This document shows, one piece after another, positions 47,697 through 58,256 of a DNA stretch of 64,000 nt. The notes beneath the pieces were generated by a model, which made no database searches, had not been told where the DNA came from, and saw only the letters and a list, made by a program, of their open reading frames with translations. The stretch spans positions 1-64,000 of the forward strand of contig AJFK01000089.1 of NCBI GenBank assembly GCA_000467715.1, read 5' to 3'. The stretch comes from Hysterium pulicare CBS 123377. Taxonomy: Eukaryota; Ascomycota; Dothideomycetes; Hysteriales; Hysteriaceae. The stretch's first letter is position 1, and each line of letters starts with the position of its first letter. Both the position numbers and the translations under genes were made by a program.

Positions 47697-48083
47697 TTAC
47701 AACCCAAGTCCAAAGAGCGCAAGCCCCACAACAACGGCGAAAGTCCCAACCTGCTTAACGCTCATACTCGCTGCTCCACCAGTGAATTGAGCTGGCTTAG
47801 ACGTGGTCGCAGAAGCAGTCGTCCCATTGACGCGAACGGTCGACGAAGCAGTTGTAGTAGCTCGCGTAGAGGTGCTGTTTGAAGCACGGGAAACGGACGA
47901 GGGCACGGACGAGGAGGTCGAAGTGCGGACGACGATGGTGGTTGGGCCCGTAGAGGTGCTTGCCTTTGAGGTTGTTGCGAGGGTGACGGGGGTTGTGGTG
48001 GGGTGGAGCGTGGATGTTATGCCTGCGATGCTGCTGGCGACGCTTGCGAGGCTGGAGAGTGCGCTGGATTGAGCGGAAGTCAT
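47697..48083 (-). CDS. Ser/Thr-rich protein with GPI-type C-terminus, 128 residues
   Basis: Single exon from ATG 48083. More than half of residues 1-105 are Ser, Thr or Ala, as in heavily O-glycosylated cell-wall proteins. The C-terminus has GGAASMSVKQVGTFAVVVGL followed by ALFGLGL, a small-residue site plus hydrophobic tail that fits a GPI-attachment signal. Unusually, the predicted N-terminus (MTSAQSSALSSLASVASSIA) is not a convincing signal peptide, so a first exon may be missing or the tail may simply be a membrane anchor. The antisense frame 47803-48072 is a shadow. Confidence 0.55.
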   Translation of the reverse strand: MTSAQSSALSSLASVASSIAGITSTLHPTTTPVTLATTSKASTSTGPTTIVVRTSTSSSVPSSVSRASNSTSTRATTTASSTVRVNGTTASATTSKPAQFTGGAASMSVKQVGTFAVVVGLALFGLGL

Positions 48084-50128
48084 TGTTGTTTTGTGGTGTT
48101 GGTGTTGGTATGGGGGAACGAGTGTGAGGTTGGATTTAGACGGAAAGAATGAATTGATATGAACAAGTAAGTACTGTGGAGAGTTCGACGAGGGTGACTG
48201 AGCTTGTGCTTGTGCTTGATGAACTACTCAACTTCTCCTGCATGAATGCCTGTATATATACCTCTTTCGCCATCGATCTAGCCCCCTAAAGCTACATCTC
48301 GGCACGTAAGAGCTTTGGGCAAATATGTCACTGAGGCGTACATTCGATAGAGCGGACAACCGCACTTCGGCTATCCCAAGCTGGGCTGGACTTTGTGACC
48401 GACGACACTCTTTACGCCTTTGAGCATGCATCTCTCTTTTCCGGTATATGTCGTGATTCGCACAGGGATTGTCTCACGGGTATCTGGTTGGTTATTTTCC
48501 AACTTGGCTGAGGCTGGATTGCAGCTGAGGGCTTTAGATCCCCAGGGACTGCTTGGTGGCCTTGAGACTATGCCCTAAAGTGATGAACAACGGAGAGAAG
48601 CTTTTGCCTTAGAAAGCCTAGGGAGTGAGAAGCGAGTCTGAAATGCACTAGTCTTTCTGGATTTGGGCGATGGGCGTGCTGCGAAGCGCTGGAAGTGACT
48701 TGCCTAAGGCGGTTCTGTGTTTTGGGTGGAGGATCTGGTATGTACCAATACAGGCCAAGTTGGCTCGATGAAGAAAAGGAAAGAGAGCTGACATGTAAGT
48801 TTCGTAAAGAGATTGGAGGAATAAGATCAGAGAACTGAAGACGTAGATGATGGCGCGCAACTTTGCACATACTGCTGCTGTTCGACGAGCGCTGAGCTGA
48901 TCATCGGACCGAAAGTGAAGTATTGTTTTTTGCAGACCTAAAGTCCAGAACAAAAACTCTGCGAAGAAGAACTTTTCAGGCTTTTGAAAGAGTAAACGAT
49001 ACATTTCAAGTATCTCTGAAAGCAAAATAATCGTGGACGTCGACCCAATTACTGCTCTAGAATCTAGATAGAGCCGCCGAATCTGGAAGCGGTGTGTCAT
49101 GAAAACCTTCTTCGCGAACGTCTACACTCAATTACAGGACAACAATGACATACCAGGACTTACAGTAACACCTCTGTACCTGAGGGTGGCTGGCAGCTGA
49201 AGGTTAATGGTGGAAGAAGAGGCTGAGATGATGTGAGCTCGTTGGAGATCGCGTTATCCAAGCACGTGCATATACTATGCTAAAACAGGACGTGGTGTTG
49301 ATCTTCTTGGTTAGCCTGCTAATGGAACGGTTCTGGCGGTAGATCGTCAAATTCGTTCCTGAATAGGCTCTGCATATTTGATATTGGGGACAAATTAAGG
49401 ATGGTGGACGAGATTAAAAAGAGCAGGGTGATTGTTGGTTGGATTCGGCCCTTTATTTCTAGCATTTCCCATTCACGGCAGGCCGGATAAGCTTCCATTT
49501 GCTGGTCTCGATCAGTCATGCTAGAATGTCAGAAGCCTTTGAGAAATTTGATCGGAATATGATTCCGGGAGCATTAAACTCGGTTTTATCTGGCATGTGC
49601 TTGAAAAATATTTTTCTATTAAGTATTAGAAGCATTAACTCTCAATAGTGGAAATCTATAGTGGTACAAGAAAAGAAAGTCATTACACAGTGAGAGATCA
49701 TAACATGATCTCGTCTTTTTCCAGCAGTCAAGACCGGAATCTGCTGTTTGGACATGAAATCAACGTAGGAAAAATAGGAAAAAACCGCGGCGCTAGAACG
49801 TAGATGTGATCCTTTTCCTGTCAGTACTAAGGAGTGGCTATCCAACCCTTTCCGATAGGGTGAGGCTATTTAGTCAAAACAATTGACTCGCAACGAAACG
49901 CATCCATGAAAATCCAATGATCCAAACGCACGATAAACTCCTGTCATCCGCTGAGGCCATGATGGGGCTATGTAATGATGTCAACTCCCATACGAATACC
50001 CGTGACATGACTCCCGATATGCACCTGCTATGTGGTATTGCTCCAGTGATTGCGTTGAATAAAATCAACTAAAGAATAGGAAAACAATAAAGAAATATAA
50101 CAAAGCTTGTCATTGGGATGTTCGAGCA
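48084..50128. other. Two-kilobase gap with weak minus-strand ORFs
   Basis: Minus frame 48648-49100 (ATG at 49100, 150 codons, MTHRFQIRRLYLDSRAVIG) has two modestly hydrophobic segments and no recognised domain. The shorter frame at 49319-49519 is listed separately. The region from 49560 is AT-rich. No ankyrin-repeat exon continuing the IPT gene downstream was found here. Confidence 0.35.
49319..49519 (-). CDS. Possible single-pass microprotein, 66 residues
   Basis: ATG 49519 opens MTDRDQQMEAYPACREWEML, followed by one hydrophobic segment (PTITLLFLISSTILNLS) and a polar end (FDDLPPEPFH). A GATAAAACC box lies about 75 bases upstream on the same strand. No family recognised; support is the ORF plus the box. 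Confidence 0.25.
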   Translation of the reverse strand: MTDRDQQMEAYPACREWEMLEIKGRIQPTITLLFLISSTILNLSPISNMQSLFRNEFDDLPPEPFH

Positions 50129-52348
50129 TCAAACTTGGGGTGAATAGTGGAAGCCCTGGGACCTTTCCTGATTCTCTCGAATTCGCCTGATAGCTACGTT
50201 GAGAATATCGCGCTCTTCGCCGCTGACGTAGGTGAAGAAGGCCGGGTCATTGATTGGAAAGGGAAGCGGCTCTGGCGCGATGCCATCAGCCGGAGCGGCG
50301 GCGAGTGAAAGCGGAACACTGCCGGGGAAGGGAGAAGGCGGCACCACACACACTAGTGTATTCGGTCCCCAGAATGTAGTTGACATCGCCTGGTTCTCAC
50401 CGAACAAGACCGATAGCCCGCGGAAGAAGTTTCGACCCAGAACAGTAACCTCGATCCCGCCGGCCTGTGGTCCTTCTTGTGCAATAATCCTGCTTATTTC
50501 AGGGATTTGCACTCTTGAGTCTGTCTGGGGTACAGGCTCCGGCTCTATTCTGGACATCTGCAAGCTTGCAGGAAGTCTATGGACACTCCCTTTGCGTTTC
50601 TTGTTTGGACCCATCTGTAGGGATGGTGATGCCGGGCGCGACAAGTTGCGCGGGGTATTAGCAGTAGTTTTGCTAGGTACTCTGGCTGAGGTGGGCGAGC
50701 TAAGGGAAAGGGAATTGAAGTCAATGACATTAGGTCGGAAGGGCGTTGGTTGAAGGGCGAGCGTCGCCAGTTCGGTCTCGGAATTATAACCTCTGTGGAG
50801 CGAAGGTTGCTGCGATGGGAATTGGGTTGAGGTCGGGAATTGTGACGAAAACCGCGATGTATGCTGCGGTTGAAAGTGGGATGGCATTGGCGTGTTGGAA
50901 ATTTGAGAGGGCAGTTGTGGGGAGAATTCCGCCTGATACTGCATTCCGTACTGGTACTGTGGCATTTGACCATTGGCAGTTACATAACGAGGATCGTAAT
51001 AGCCCATGGACTGTTCCAATACAGATGGAGTCTTATGGTCATCGGTGATGCTGATAGGTTGGCTCATACTCTGTGCGACCACAGTGCCGTCCGAATCCTT
51101 GATGGTGAAAATCACCTGGAATCCGGTCTTCTCGCCTTGATGACGACCATAGCAAGCAATCCGCATAGGAACCTCAATCTGCTTTGCCGCTGCAGAATAC
51201 TGGTGATGGTCCGGATTCTCCGGCGTCATATCCTTCCAATCCTGGTATTCCTTTTCATTGAATACGATCACTCGGTCGGCTTCGTAATCGGACCAGACCC
51301 TTTCGTTAGGTGGTGGTTTGACTTTCTTTCTTGATGCGCGCTTGCGTTCCCGACTGATGCAGTTGTTGCAGATTCGGACTTCGCCACCGTGGATCGGGTG
51401 ACCAGGATCTTCGAGAGCGTCTTTAATGCTGGTAGGGCTGGTTGAGCCTCGTCTTCTGAACTGAGCCTCGCCTCTAGCGCAACGATATGCTTCCTCAAGG
51501 TATTTACTATTTTGCATTGCCGTATGGCACACGAGATGGGTACTCAACTCGAGGGTCTCCGGCTTATTGGCGTATCTCTCTTTCTCCTTTTCGGTTGCTA
51601 GATTCTTAGGTTTGGAAATCGTATGTTTAGGTAAGTGAAGCGCGGTTATTCCAGCAGGCAAAGGATCCAAGATCAAGCTGACGTTGATTTGGGTTTCGAC
51701 GCGGGATTTGTAGCTATCGGCACTAATAGAAAGCGTCGGTTTCTGGGGTAAGTTATCGTACGTCTCCACTTTAGGATACTGCTGGAGTTGGGCATTGGGT
51801 TGATCAGTCCAAGACTGATATATCGTATTCTGAGGCCAGTTGCCCTCGAGATGAGCATTTATATTGGTATTCATCTCTCCGTTCGAAATGGCGAAGTGAT
51901 TTATGGGGACCTCATTTGAGACATTTTCCTGGTTGGGAAAGCGGATAGGAGAGCTCTCTATGCTCGAGTGAAAGAGTGGAGAGCTATCCATGCTCGATAA
52001 TTGCACTGGAGAGTTCTCCGTGCTTGAATGAAACCCTGGTGAAGGGGAGCCGTCGCGTGAAATGCCTCCAATGAAGAATTTGGACTCCTCGTTATTCGAA
52101 GCCGGCTGAGGGTGATTTAGCGATAGTCACTCAAGTTGGATTTTGGCACCTACCACAGAGACATGAGCAATACCGGGAGATAGACTATTGTCAAGTCTAG
52201 AGGGTGTTATGGTTTGCGGATAGATGGCTTCCGGCTCTAGCATGGATGAATATGGTCCTGAAGGTGCGATGGCGTTACTGAACATGATATTTTCCCCTAA
52301 AGGCCATTGTTTGATGCCATCTCCGAACTCGGACTCGTGCCAATCCAT
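50129..52348 (-). CDS. IPT/TIG-domain regulator of the Mga2/Spt23 type, short form
   Basis: Exons 52154-52348 and 50129-52105 (48-nt intron) give 723 residues from ATG 52348 (MDWHESEFGDGIKQW). The central region matches the Mga2/Spt23 family: GITALHLPKHTISKPKNLAT, ELSTHLVCHTAMQ, GGEVRICNNCISRERKRASR, RVIVFNEKEYQDW, and VPMRIACYGRHQGEKTGFQV to ITDDHK. After a Pro/Gln/Ser-rich stretch the IPT/TIG domain lies near residues 585-680 (EGPQAGGIEVTVLGRNFFRG, LVCVVPPSPFPG). In yeast and most relatives the protein continues with ankyrin repeats and a C-terminal membrane anchor that is cleaved on activation. Here it ends 40 residues after the IPT domain (GFHYSPQV), so it should be soluble. Likely a nuclear transcription regulator; target genes unknown. 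Confidence 0.85.
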
Positions 52349-55300
52349 TTTTGTCGAGTCGTGCGTGATGGTCAAGGGCAAAGTCTCTCGAGGTGTCAAC
52401 TCCAGACGGAGGTTTAGATGCGCTGCCAAGCGAACGTTTATATTATGAAGTATGGAAATTATAAGTCGGCAGATGGCGTGAGAGACTAAAGAATGACGGA
52501 GGAAGCACTCAAGTGCAGAGGCAGGTAGATCTGCCAATATATGGTCAGTGTCCCGGATTTCGAGGTGTGACAGGCGGGGAGGAGAGGGTTCGTAGGTACT
52601 CACGGAGCGATTGACTCACGAACTCTCGCAGTTCAGCTGGAAGCGTGGTGTTGCTAACTCAACTAGAGCAACAAGGTGCGCTCATAACAGTGTTTGACTT
52701 GGGTTGCGAGGCCGGAGATGGTGCAGAGAGAGGCGGCGTCGTTTTGAATTTGCAGAAGGCCAAGGCGTGCAGGTCGCACTAGGGAGAGCGGCTTGCGGAG
52801 AAGGATCAGCAACCCCCACCTAGATGTCGACAAGCAGCGCTCTGGAGAAGCCAGTCAAGGTGTCGAGGCGAGAAGCTTGCGAGAAGTTATTACACCATCA
52901 GCGAATAGCCGTCGTAATCACGCCCTCATACTTACTCAATCTTCCGATTCTCCCACCGATTGATTGATGCTGCAATTATCGACCATGGCCACGGTAATCA
53001 CGCCGCTCGCATTTCCCTTGGTATGCGTCAACTCATGGCTGGCTGCTGCAACGTTTATCAATGCATTCACCATCTCCACACTGTGCAACTCCCCTGTCTC
53101 GCTTTCTTCCGGGCAGGATCGGACACAGTTATCCAAAGATAGACTACTGCGAATGGCTTCATATATCATACATGAGGAGCTGAAGCTATCGCGAACCCTG
53201 CAAGTGCCCAAGCAAACCTCTTGTACCCATGGACATTCTCCAGAATTGCTCAATGAGCCATTATATCCTCACTCGCACGCATCGTACCTGGGATTTGATC
53301 CAGCCTCCTCGCCTGGGTCGGCCAATGACTTCAAGTGAGCTTCGCAGGGCTGATGATGCAGAAAAGCGTTCACCAGTTGTTCGCCCATCCAAACACTGAC
53401 ATGTACTCGGTACACGGCAGCCGCTGCATGAATGCGCCTCAGTATGCAGGTTGGTGGATCGCCCTGCAGCGCCTATCTTTTCGCCTTCTCATCATGATGA
53501 GAAACTCCTCAGCTCGAGCCGACCCTACATGAAGGGTTTTTCGCGCATTATCTGCGTAACGGAAACTATCCCAAATCATCACCTTTTCTGTAGCCATCAA
53601 TCAGAACTGCATTCAGCTTCTCCAGGGTGCATTCCGGTGGTCTCCGTTGTGGCGAACCGTTTCTCTCCGCATATGCTGACAGGAGGAAATCTCGGAATAT
53701 TTGATAACGCATCGTGCCACCCAAGCACGTCGAGGCGTTCCCAGATTCTAAACGGTCGCTTAAGGTTTGCTAACGATCCCGTCTTCTTCGGCTTCCCATT
53801 TCGGTCGTCTTCGTGCTGGTCATTACTCCAGTCTTTGCTCATCTCTATGTCACCTACAGAGTGGATGAGGTGTAATGAGGACATGATTCCTTATTTCCGG
53901 ATCCTCTGTAAACGTTCAGATGTCCAGGTCACCTGCTTTAGCATGGTTAGTTCGATCTTAGTATCTCGTATCGAAGTGCTCTTCGTTGCTGTTCTGGAAA
54001 GTATTAGTTCATTATTCCTCTTGCTTTCTATGCTTTCCCTTCTTCGAACGGTCCCGAGGAAGTCGTCATAAATGCTCAGAGAGAGCATGTGAGAAGAAGA
54101 ACTACGGACAAACTGCCCACAGGCGCATTCAATATTGCCTCACTTGGCATGCTCATAGTGAGATCAATATCGTCAATTCCGTGCGAACGCCTGCACCACC
54201 ATCAAGCATGGCTAATTTAGTAGGACTATCGTACGACACTACGATGTAGACTCAAGCTCCCATCGTGGATCGTTTTCCTTGCCTTAGGACTGGCTGCTTT
54301 GCAATCATGGCTTTGCGGTTCGGAACCGGTCCGTACCGTCATAGTGATGCAGGCACGCAGCGTTTCTGTTCATGACCATGTGAAAGTCCAGATACCTGCC
54401 CTCCCCTCACTGGATTGCAGAATGGGAATTTCTAGTCGCCTCCACCACTCTTACTCTGAACGAAACGATGGTCAACATTTTGTTTCATTACGTGAGTTGG
54501 TGTCTGACTAAATGGACAACGTCGGGGCAGCAGGAATAATACTCAAATAGTGACCAAATCGTGACCACGCAGCACACCGAACCCAGCATCACGATAACTC
54601 GAATTCGCACATATCCATTTGCACGTGTAAAATTCATCCGTGCCTGCAACTCCCCACAAATTGTCTCCATATTTCAACCGTTAGTTCCCGAACGAATTGT
54701 TGAGCCTAGATACTCAAGCGGCCCCAGCATATTGCCAAGTATCCCAACTTCTTCATCCCGAATTCTCATGAACCTCAGCACCTTCCTTCCTCACTCTCTC
54801 CTAAAGTCCGTCCGTTGAATCTTCGATAAAATTTTACGTTAGAGCTTAGACGCAGCGACTCTCCCCCAGTGAGCGAACACATACATATCCTAGCAGCCGG
54901 CCATGACAAGCTCGGATATTATTCCCGCGAAATACGTTACTCCACGGGACCTGCAGGACAGGAACAGAGAGACTTGCATGCTTCCTACCAGCGCGCAGAG
55001 ATAGAAGGCGTGGGGTGAAGGCGTGGGGTTACGGCCTAGATTATCGGGCGTCCGAGCGGTAATATCGTTCCTTGTTACCGCCCTCGACCTTGACCATAGA
55101 CTCATAGATCACTTTCTGCCTCCCGCGTTGAGCGAAGTAAGCGACGGTAAGAATGTGTGGGTCTTTGGGGCTTCGAGTCTTCACCAGGTAGCGCTGAGAG
55201 AGATTTCTCTGCCTTTTCTAATTCCGTGCATACAAAGCTGTCGTGGCTAGGTTGTGGTAATACACTAATTATAGTCACCATTAAACCAAGGATAAAACTT

Positions 55301-55673
55301 CGCGTCGATTGCGTTGATTATGGTAGATAGTATTTGCAAAGGGAGCTTGTGTGCCATGGGGGTACCTCTGCCCTTTGGCCGCTCACGTTTGAACTTGTTA
55401 GGCCTTAATCGAACCACACAAGATGATTCTATCATCGCATATTCAGTCAATTCAAATGGAAACATTCAAGCAAAATTACTATACAAGTGCATATACGTTC
55501 AGATCCGCTCTCGGTATCTAGAGCATAGGACCAAAAGCCTTTCTTCACAATACAATCTCATCCACCATCAAAATCCCCAAATAATCTTCGGTCATAAACT
55601 CGTCGAATGCGTACCGAAATCATAACCTCATCAAACCTCGATTTCACCAAATCCCTCGGCTTTAATTAAATTC
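52349..55673. other. Three-kilobase gap without a supported gene
   Basis: The first few hundred bases are the leader/promoter of the IPT gene, with an open minus frame up to 52603 that could extend the protein from MSTYEPSPPRLS. Between 53.3 and 54.1 kb both strands carry medium frames. The minus pair 53891-54088 and 53597-53884 share a frame but are separated by a stop and no good splice pair was found. Nothing in 54.1-55.6 kb was recognised. Confidence 0.35.
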
Positions 55674-57614
55674 TTACATAACACCCGCAGCCTGACTCTT
55701 ACTCCTGTACTCCTCAAACGAAGCAACATCCGACGAGGTAGCAGGACCCTCTCCCCTGCTCTCCGCTTCCCATTTCTCCTCTTCGGCGGCGATCATGGCG
55801 TGGAAGTTATGGGATTGGCCGCGGGGGAAGTAGTATGGTGGGCATTTGAGTTTGGAGACTTCCTGGGTGATTAGGATGTGTTTGGTGTGGGAGCCTAGGG
55901 GAAGAAGAAGTGTTAGATTACTCATATGAGATGTGTGAGAGAGATAGTTATGTGTGTGGTACATACCGGGTGTCTCGAACATGCATTCCCCAAGCAGTCT
56001 CTCTAGGACTGTTCGAAGACCTCTGGCACCCGTTCCCATGCCTTTAGCTGCCTTTGCCACTTCTCGTAGAGCGGCATTGGTAAATCGTAGTTCGATGCTA
56101 CTTAATTGAAATAGTTGCTCGTACTGTCGTAGTAGACTGTTCCGCGGTTCGGTAAGGACACGTACGAGAGCTTCTTCGTCGAGGGCGGAGAGGGCACATG
56201 AGATTGGTATTCGGCCGACCAGTTCAGGTATCATGCCATATTTCTGGAGATCGGTGGGCTCGACTAGGTCTAGTGTGTTGAACAGGCTCTGCGGTGTTGT
56301 GTTTTGTGATTGATCAGGAGCAAAAGGAGTTGATGAGGTCTTTTCGGGGACAAAAAAGGGGAGATGTTTCTTGAACAGTGCGTCTTCTCCCTTGAGCATT
56401 GTCTCGTGGTTCCCTGAATCTGGGTTCGAGGAACGGACTGGGGCGCCGAAGCCTATACTGCCTCTGGAAATGCGGTCCATGATCATTTTGTGGAGGCCAA
56501 CGAAGGCGCCCGTGAATATGAAGAGAATGTTGTCGGTCCGGACATTGAAGACTTCGCCTTTGCCACCCGGGTTGGATTGTGATCCACCACCACCGCCGCT
56601 CAGGGGGTTGGAGGAAGGAAAGCCACCGGTGCTACCGGGTTGGCTTCCTGGACTTCGTCCACTACCCCCACGCTCCTGTTTCGCTTGTATTTGGAGAGTT
56701 GTACCTTCTATTATCTTGAGCAAGGCTTGTTGCACCCCTTCTCCACTGACATCCTTGCCATGAGCGACCTTTGCGGTGGCTATCTTGTCAATCTCATCAA
56801 GACAAATTATACCCTGTTCTGCAGCTGTAACATCGTAGTTCGCCGCTGATAGTAGTCGCTGGACGCAGACTTCGGCATCCTCGCCTATGTACCCCGCTTG
56901 TGTGAACGGTGTGCAATCGGACATGCTAAATGGAACATCGAGAACCCGTGCCAGTGTTTTAGCCATGAGTGTCTTGCCGACTCCGGAAGGGCCGAGCAAG
57001 AGGACATTGGACTTCTCAATTGTAAGGGGCGAGTAGTCGACAATTGGAGGGGTTTCCGGCAATGATTGCGGAGGAGGTTCGGGTTGGGAAGGCGGCGGGT
57101 ATACTCTCATAGTTGATTGCTGGCCCGGAAACTCATCTAGCACAAATATTAGCCTCAAGTATGCTGCTTGGTTCCTACGTGAGCGCATATGCGCACCTTC
57201 CACCGGATGCCGATGTGCCATTTCTTTCCTCTGTGCCTGCGCGTCCAGCTCAGCTTGTTCTTCATCTCTCCTTTGTAATTCCTGTATTCTCTGGTAGTGA
57301 TTATACACTGCTACACTGAGCACCTTCTTGGCCCTCTCTTGCCCAACCACGAATTGATCTAAATGCTGTTTCAACGCTTTGGGCGTTATTCGGGGTGCGC
57401 CGACTATACTGGCTCCACTCAATGGTCCTATGGTCGGCTGGCCTGGCTCATATATGCCAGTGAAACCCTGCCCGGAGAAGTCTGAGCGGTGATATTGGCC
57501 TGAGGAGCACTTCTTTGCGGATGTGACTAAGGTCCGGCGGCCGATGGATGATAAGGCGAGGTAAGAGACCTTAGCTTGCGGCGATACACTGATGCAGAGG
57601 GTCGACTTTGCCAT
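55674..57614 (-). CDS. MCX1: Mitochondrial ClpX AAA+ unfoldase
   Basis: ATP-driven unfoldase of the mitochondrial matrix. Exons 55967-57614 and 55674-55894 give 622 residues. The N-terminus (MAKSTLCISVSPQAK, RRTLVTSAKK) is rich in Ser/Arg/Lys without acids, a presequence. The bacterial zinc-binding domain is absent. AAA+ motifs: TPKALKQHLDQFVVGQERAK, Walker A GPSGVGKT, Walker B GIICLDEIDK, sensor region NILFIFTGAFVGL, and sensor II GTGARGLRTVLER. RISRGSIGFGAPVR keeps the IGF loop that docks ClpP, unlike S. cerevisiae Mcx1, which has no ClpP partner; a ClpP gene is therefore expected elsewhere. The 72-nt intron is a multiple of three and stop-free. Start at 57614 because the upstream in-frame codon is GTG. 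Confidence 0.92.
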   Translation of the reverse strand: MAKSTLCISVSPQAKVSYLALSSIGRRTLVTSAKKCSSGQYHRSDFSGQGFTGIYEPGQPTIGPLSGASIVGAPRITPKALKQHLDQFVVGQERAKKVLSVAVYNHYQRIQELQRRDEEQAELDAQAQRKEMAHRHPVEGAHMRSRRNQAAYLRLIFVLDEFPGQQSTMRVYPPPSQPEPPPQSLPETPPIVDYSPLTIEKSNVLLLGPSGVGKTLMAKTLARVLDVPFSMSDCTPFTQAGYIGEDAEVCVQRLLSAANYDVTAAEQGIICLDEIDKIATAKVAHGKDVSGEGVQQALLKIIEGTTLQIQAKQERGGSGRSPGSQPGSTGGFPSSNPLSGGGGGSQSNPGGKGEVFNVRTDNILFIFTGAFVGLHKMIMDRISRGSIGFGAPVRSSNPDSGNHETMLKGEDALFKKHLPFFVPEKTSSTPFAPDQSQNTTPQSLFNTLDLVEPTDLQKYGMIPELVGRIPISCALSALDEEALVRVLTEPRNSLLRQYEQLFQLSSIELRFTNAALREVAKAAKGMGTGARGLRTVLERLLGECMFETPGMYHTHNYLSHTSHMSNLTLLLPLGSHTKHILITQEVSKLKCPPYYFPRGQSHNFHAMIAAEEEKWEAESRGEGPATSSDVASFEEYRSKSQAAGVM

Positions 57615-58256
57615 GATGAAAAGAAAACGCACAAAAGAAGCTCAAAAAACAGAATGGCCGGGATAGATATGGTGGTTCAATGTCTTGAGCATGGCCTCCA
57701 GTTTGTCTGAAGTCGAAGTCGGCGCGGGGCTATCTCCGCAGTTCGATAAGCCTGTCAAACAAGGCTGTGATCGGCGCGGATCATCCACACGTAGAACTCA
57801 GCGCTGTCTTTGCATATACTGGACTCGGAATAGAAATATAGCTTCGATTGGGAGTCCCAAGCGCAGTAGATGTATTGAAAAGTATGAAAAGTATCAGAGA
57901 TCAGGTAACGTCCACGGGTGTTGTAAGAATCGTTCTCTGTTGGATGTGGCGTTGGGCTAGCGACTCGGCAAACCATGCTGCTCCAGGGCTAGACATGACG
58001 TTAAACTGCATGGGAGCTCGCTGTTCTGCAGTGTTGGGATGGGAATTTGTACAAGTCTCCCAAAGGGTGCGACGGAAACCCCGCAAGTCAATTCACCTTT
58101 TCACTCCATAAAAACACTGCCTGGCGACGCAGAGTCGCTCTGTCGAAATCCTTTCGTTTGAGACTTCTTGAAACCCTCAGCCACCAGTCAAGTATATACT
58201 TAAGCTCAGCTCTGCGCCGCAGCTTGCCCTCTACGATCCTCCCTCTTTCATTGACA
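57615..58256. promoter_or_regulatory. Divergent promoter of ClpX and glycogen branching enzyme
   Basis: The 640 bases between two divergent starts contain no gene. The last 100 bases are C/T-rich on the plus strand, forming the leader of the branching enzyme gene. Confidence 0.45.

Noticed and set aside
53597-54088. Two minus-strand frames in the same phase that might form one gene
   Set aside because: A stop separates them and no splice pair removing it keeps the frame; no recognised domain.
57122-57163. Candidate 42-nt intron in the ClpX N-terminal region (GTAGGA...GCTAG)
   Set aside because: It would keep the frame, but 42 nt is shorter than any other intron here and the unspliced frame is open, so it was left as coding.
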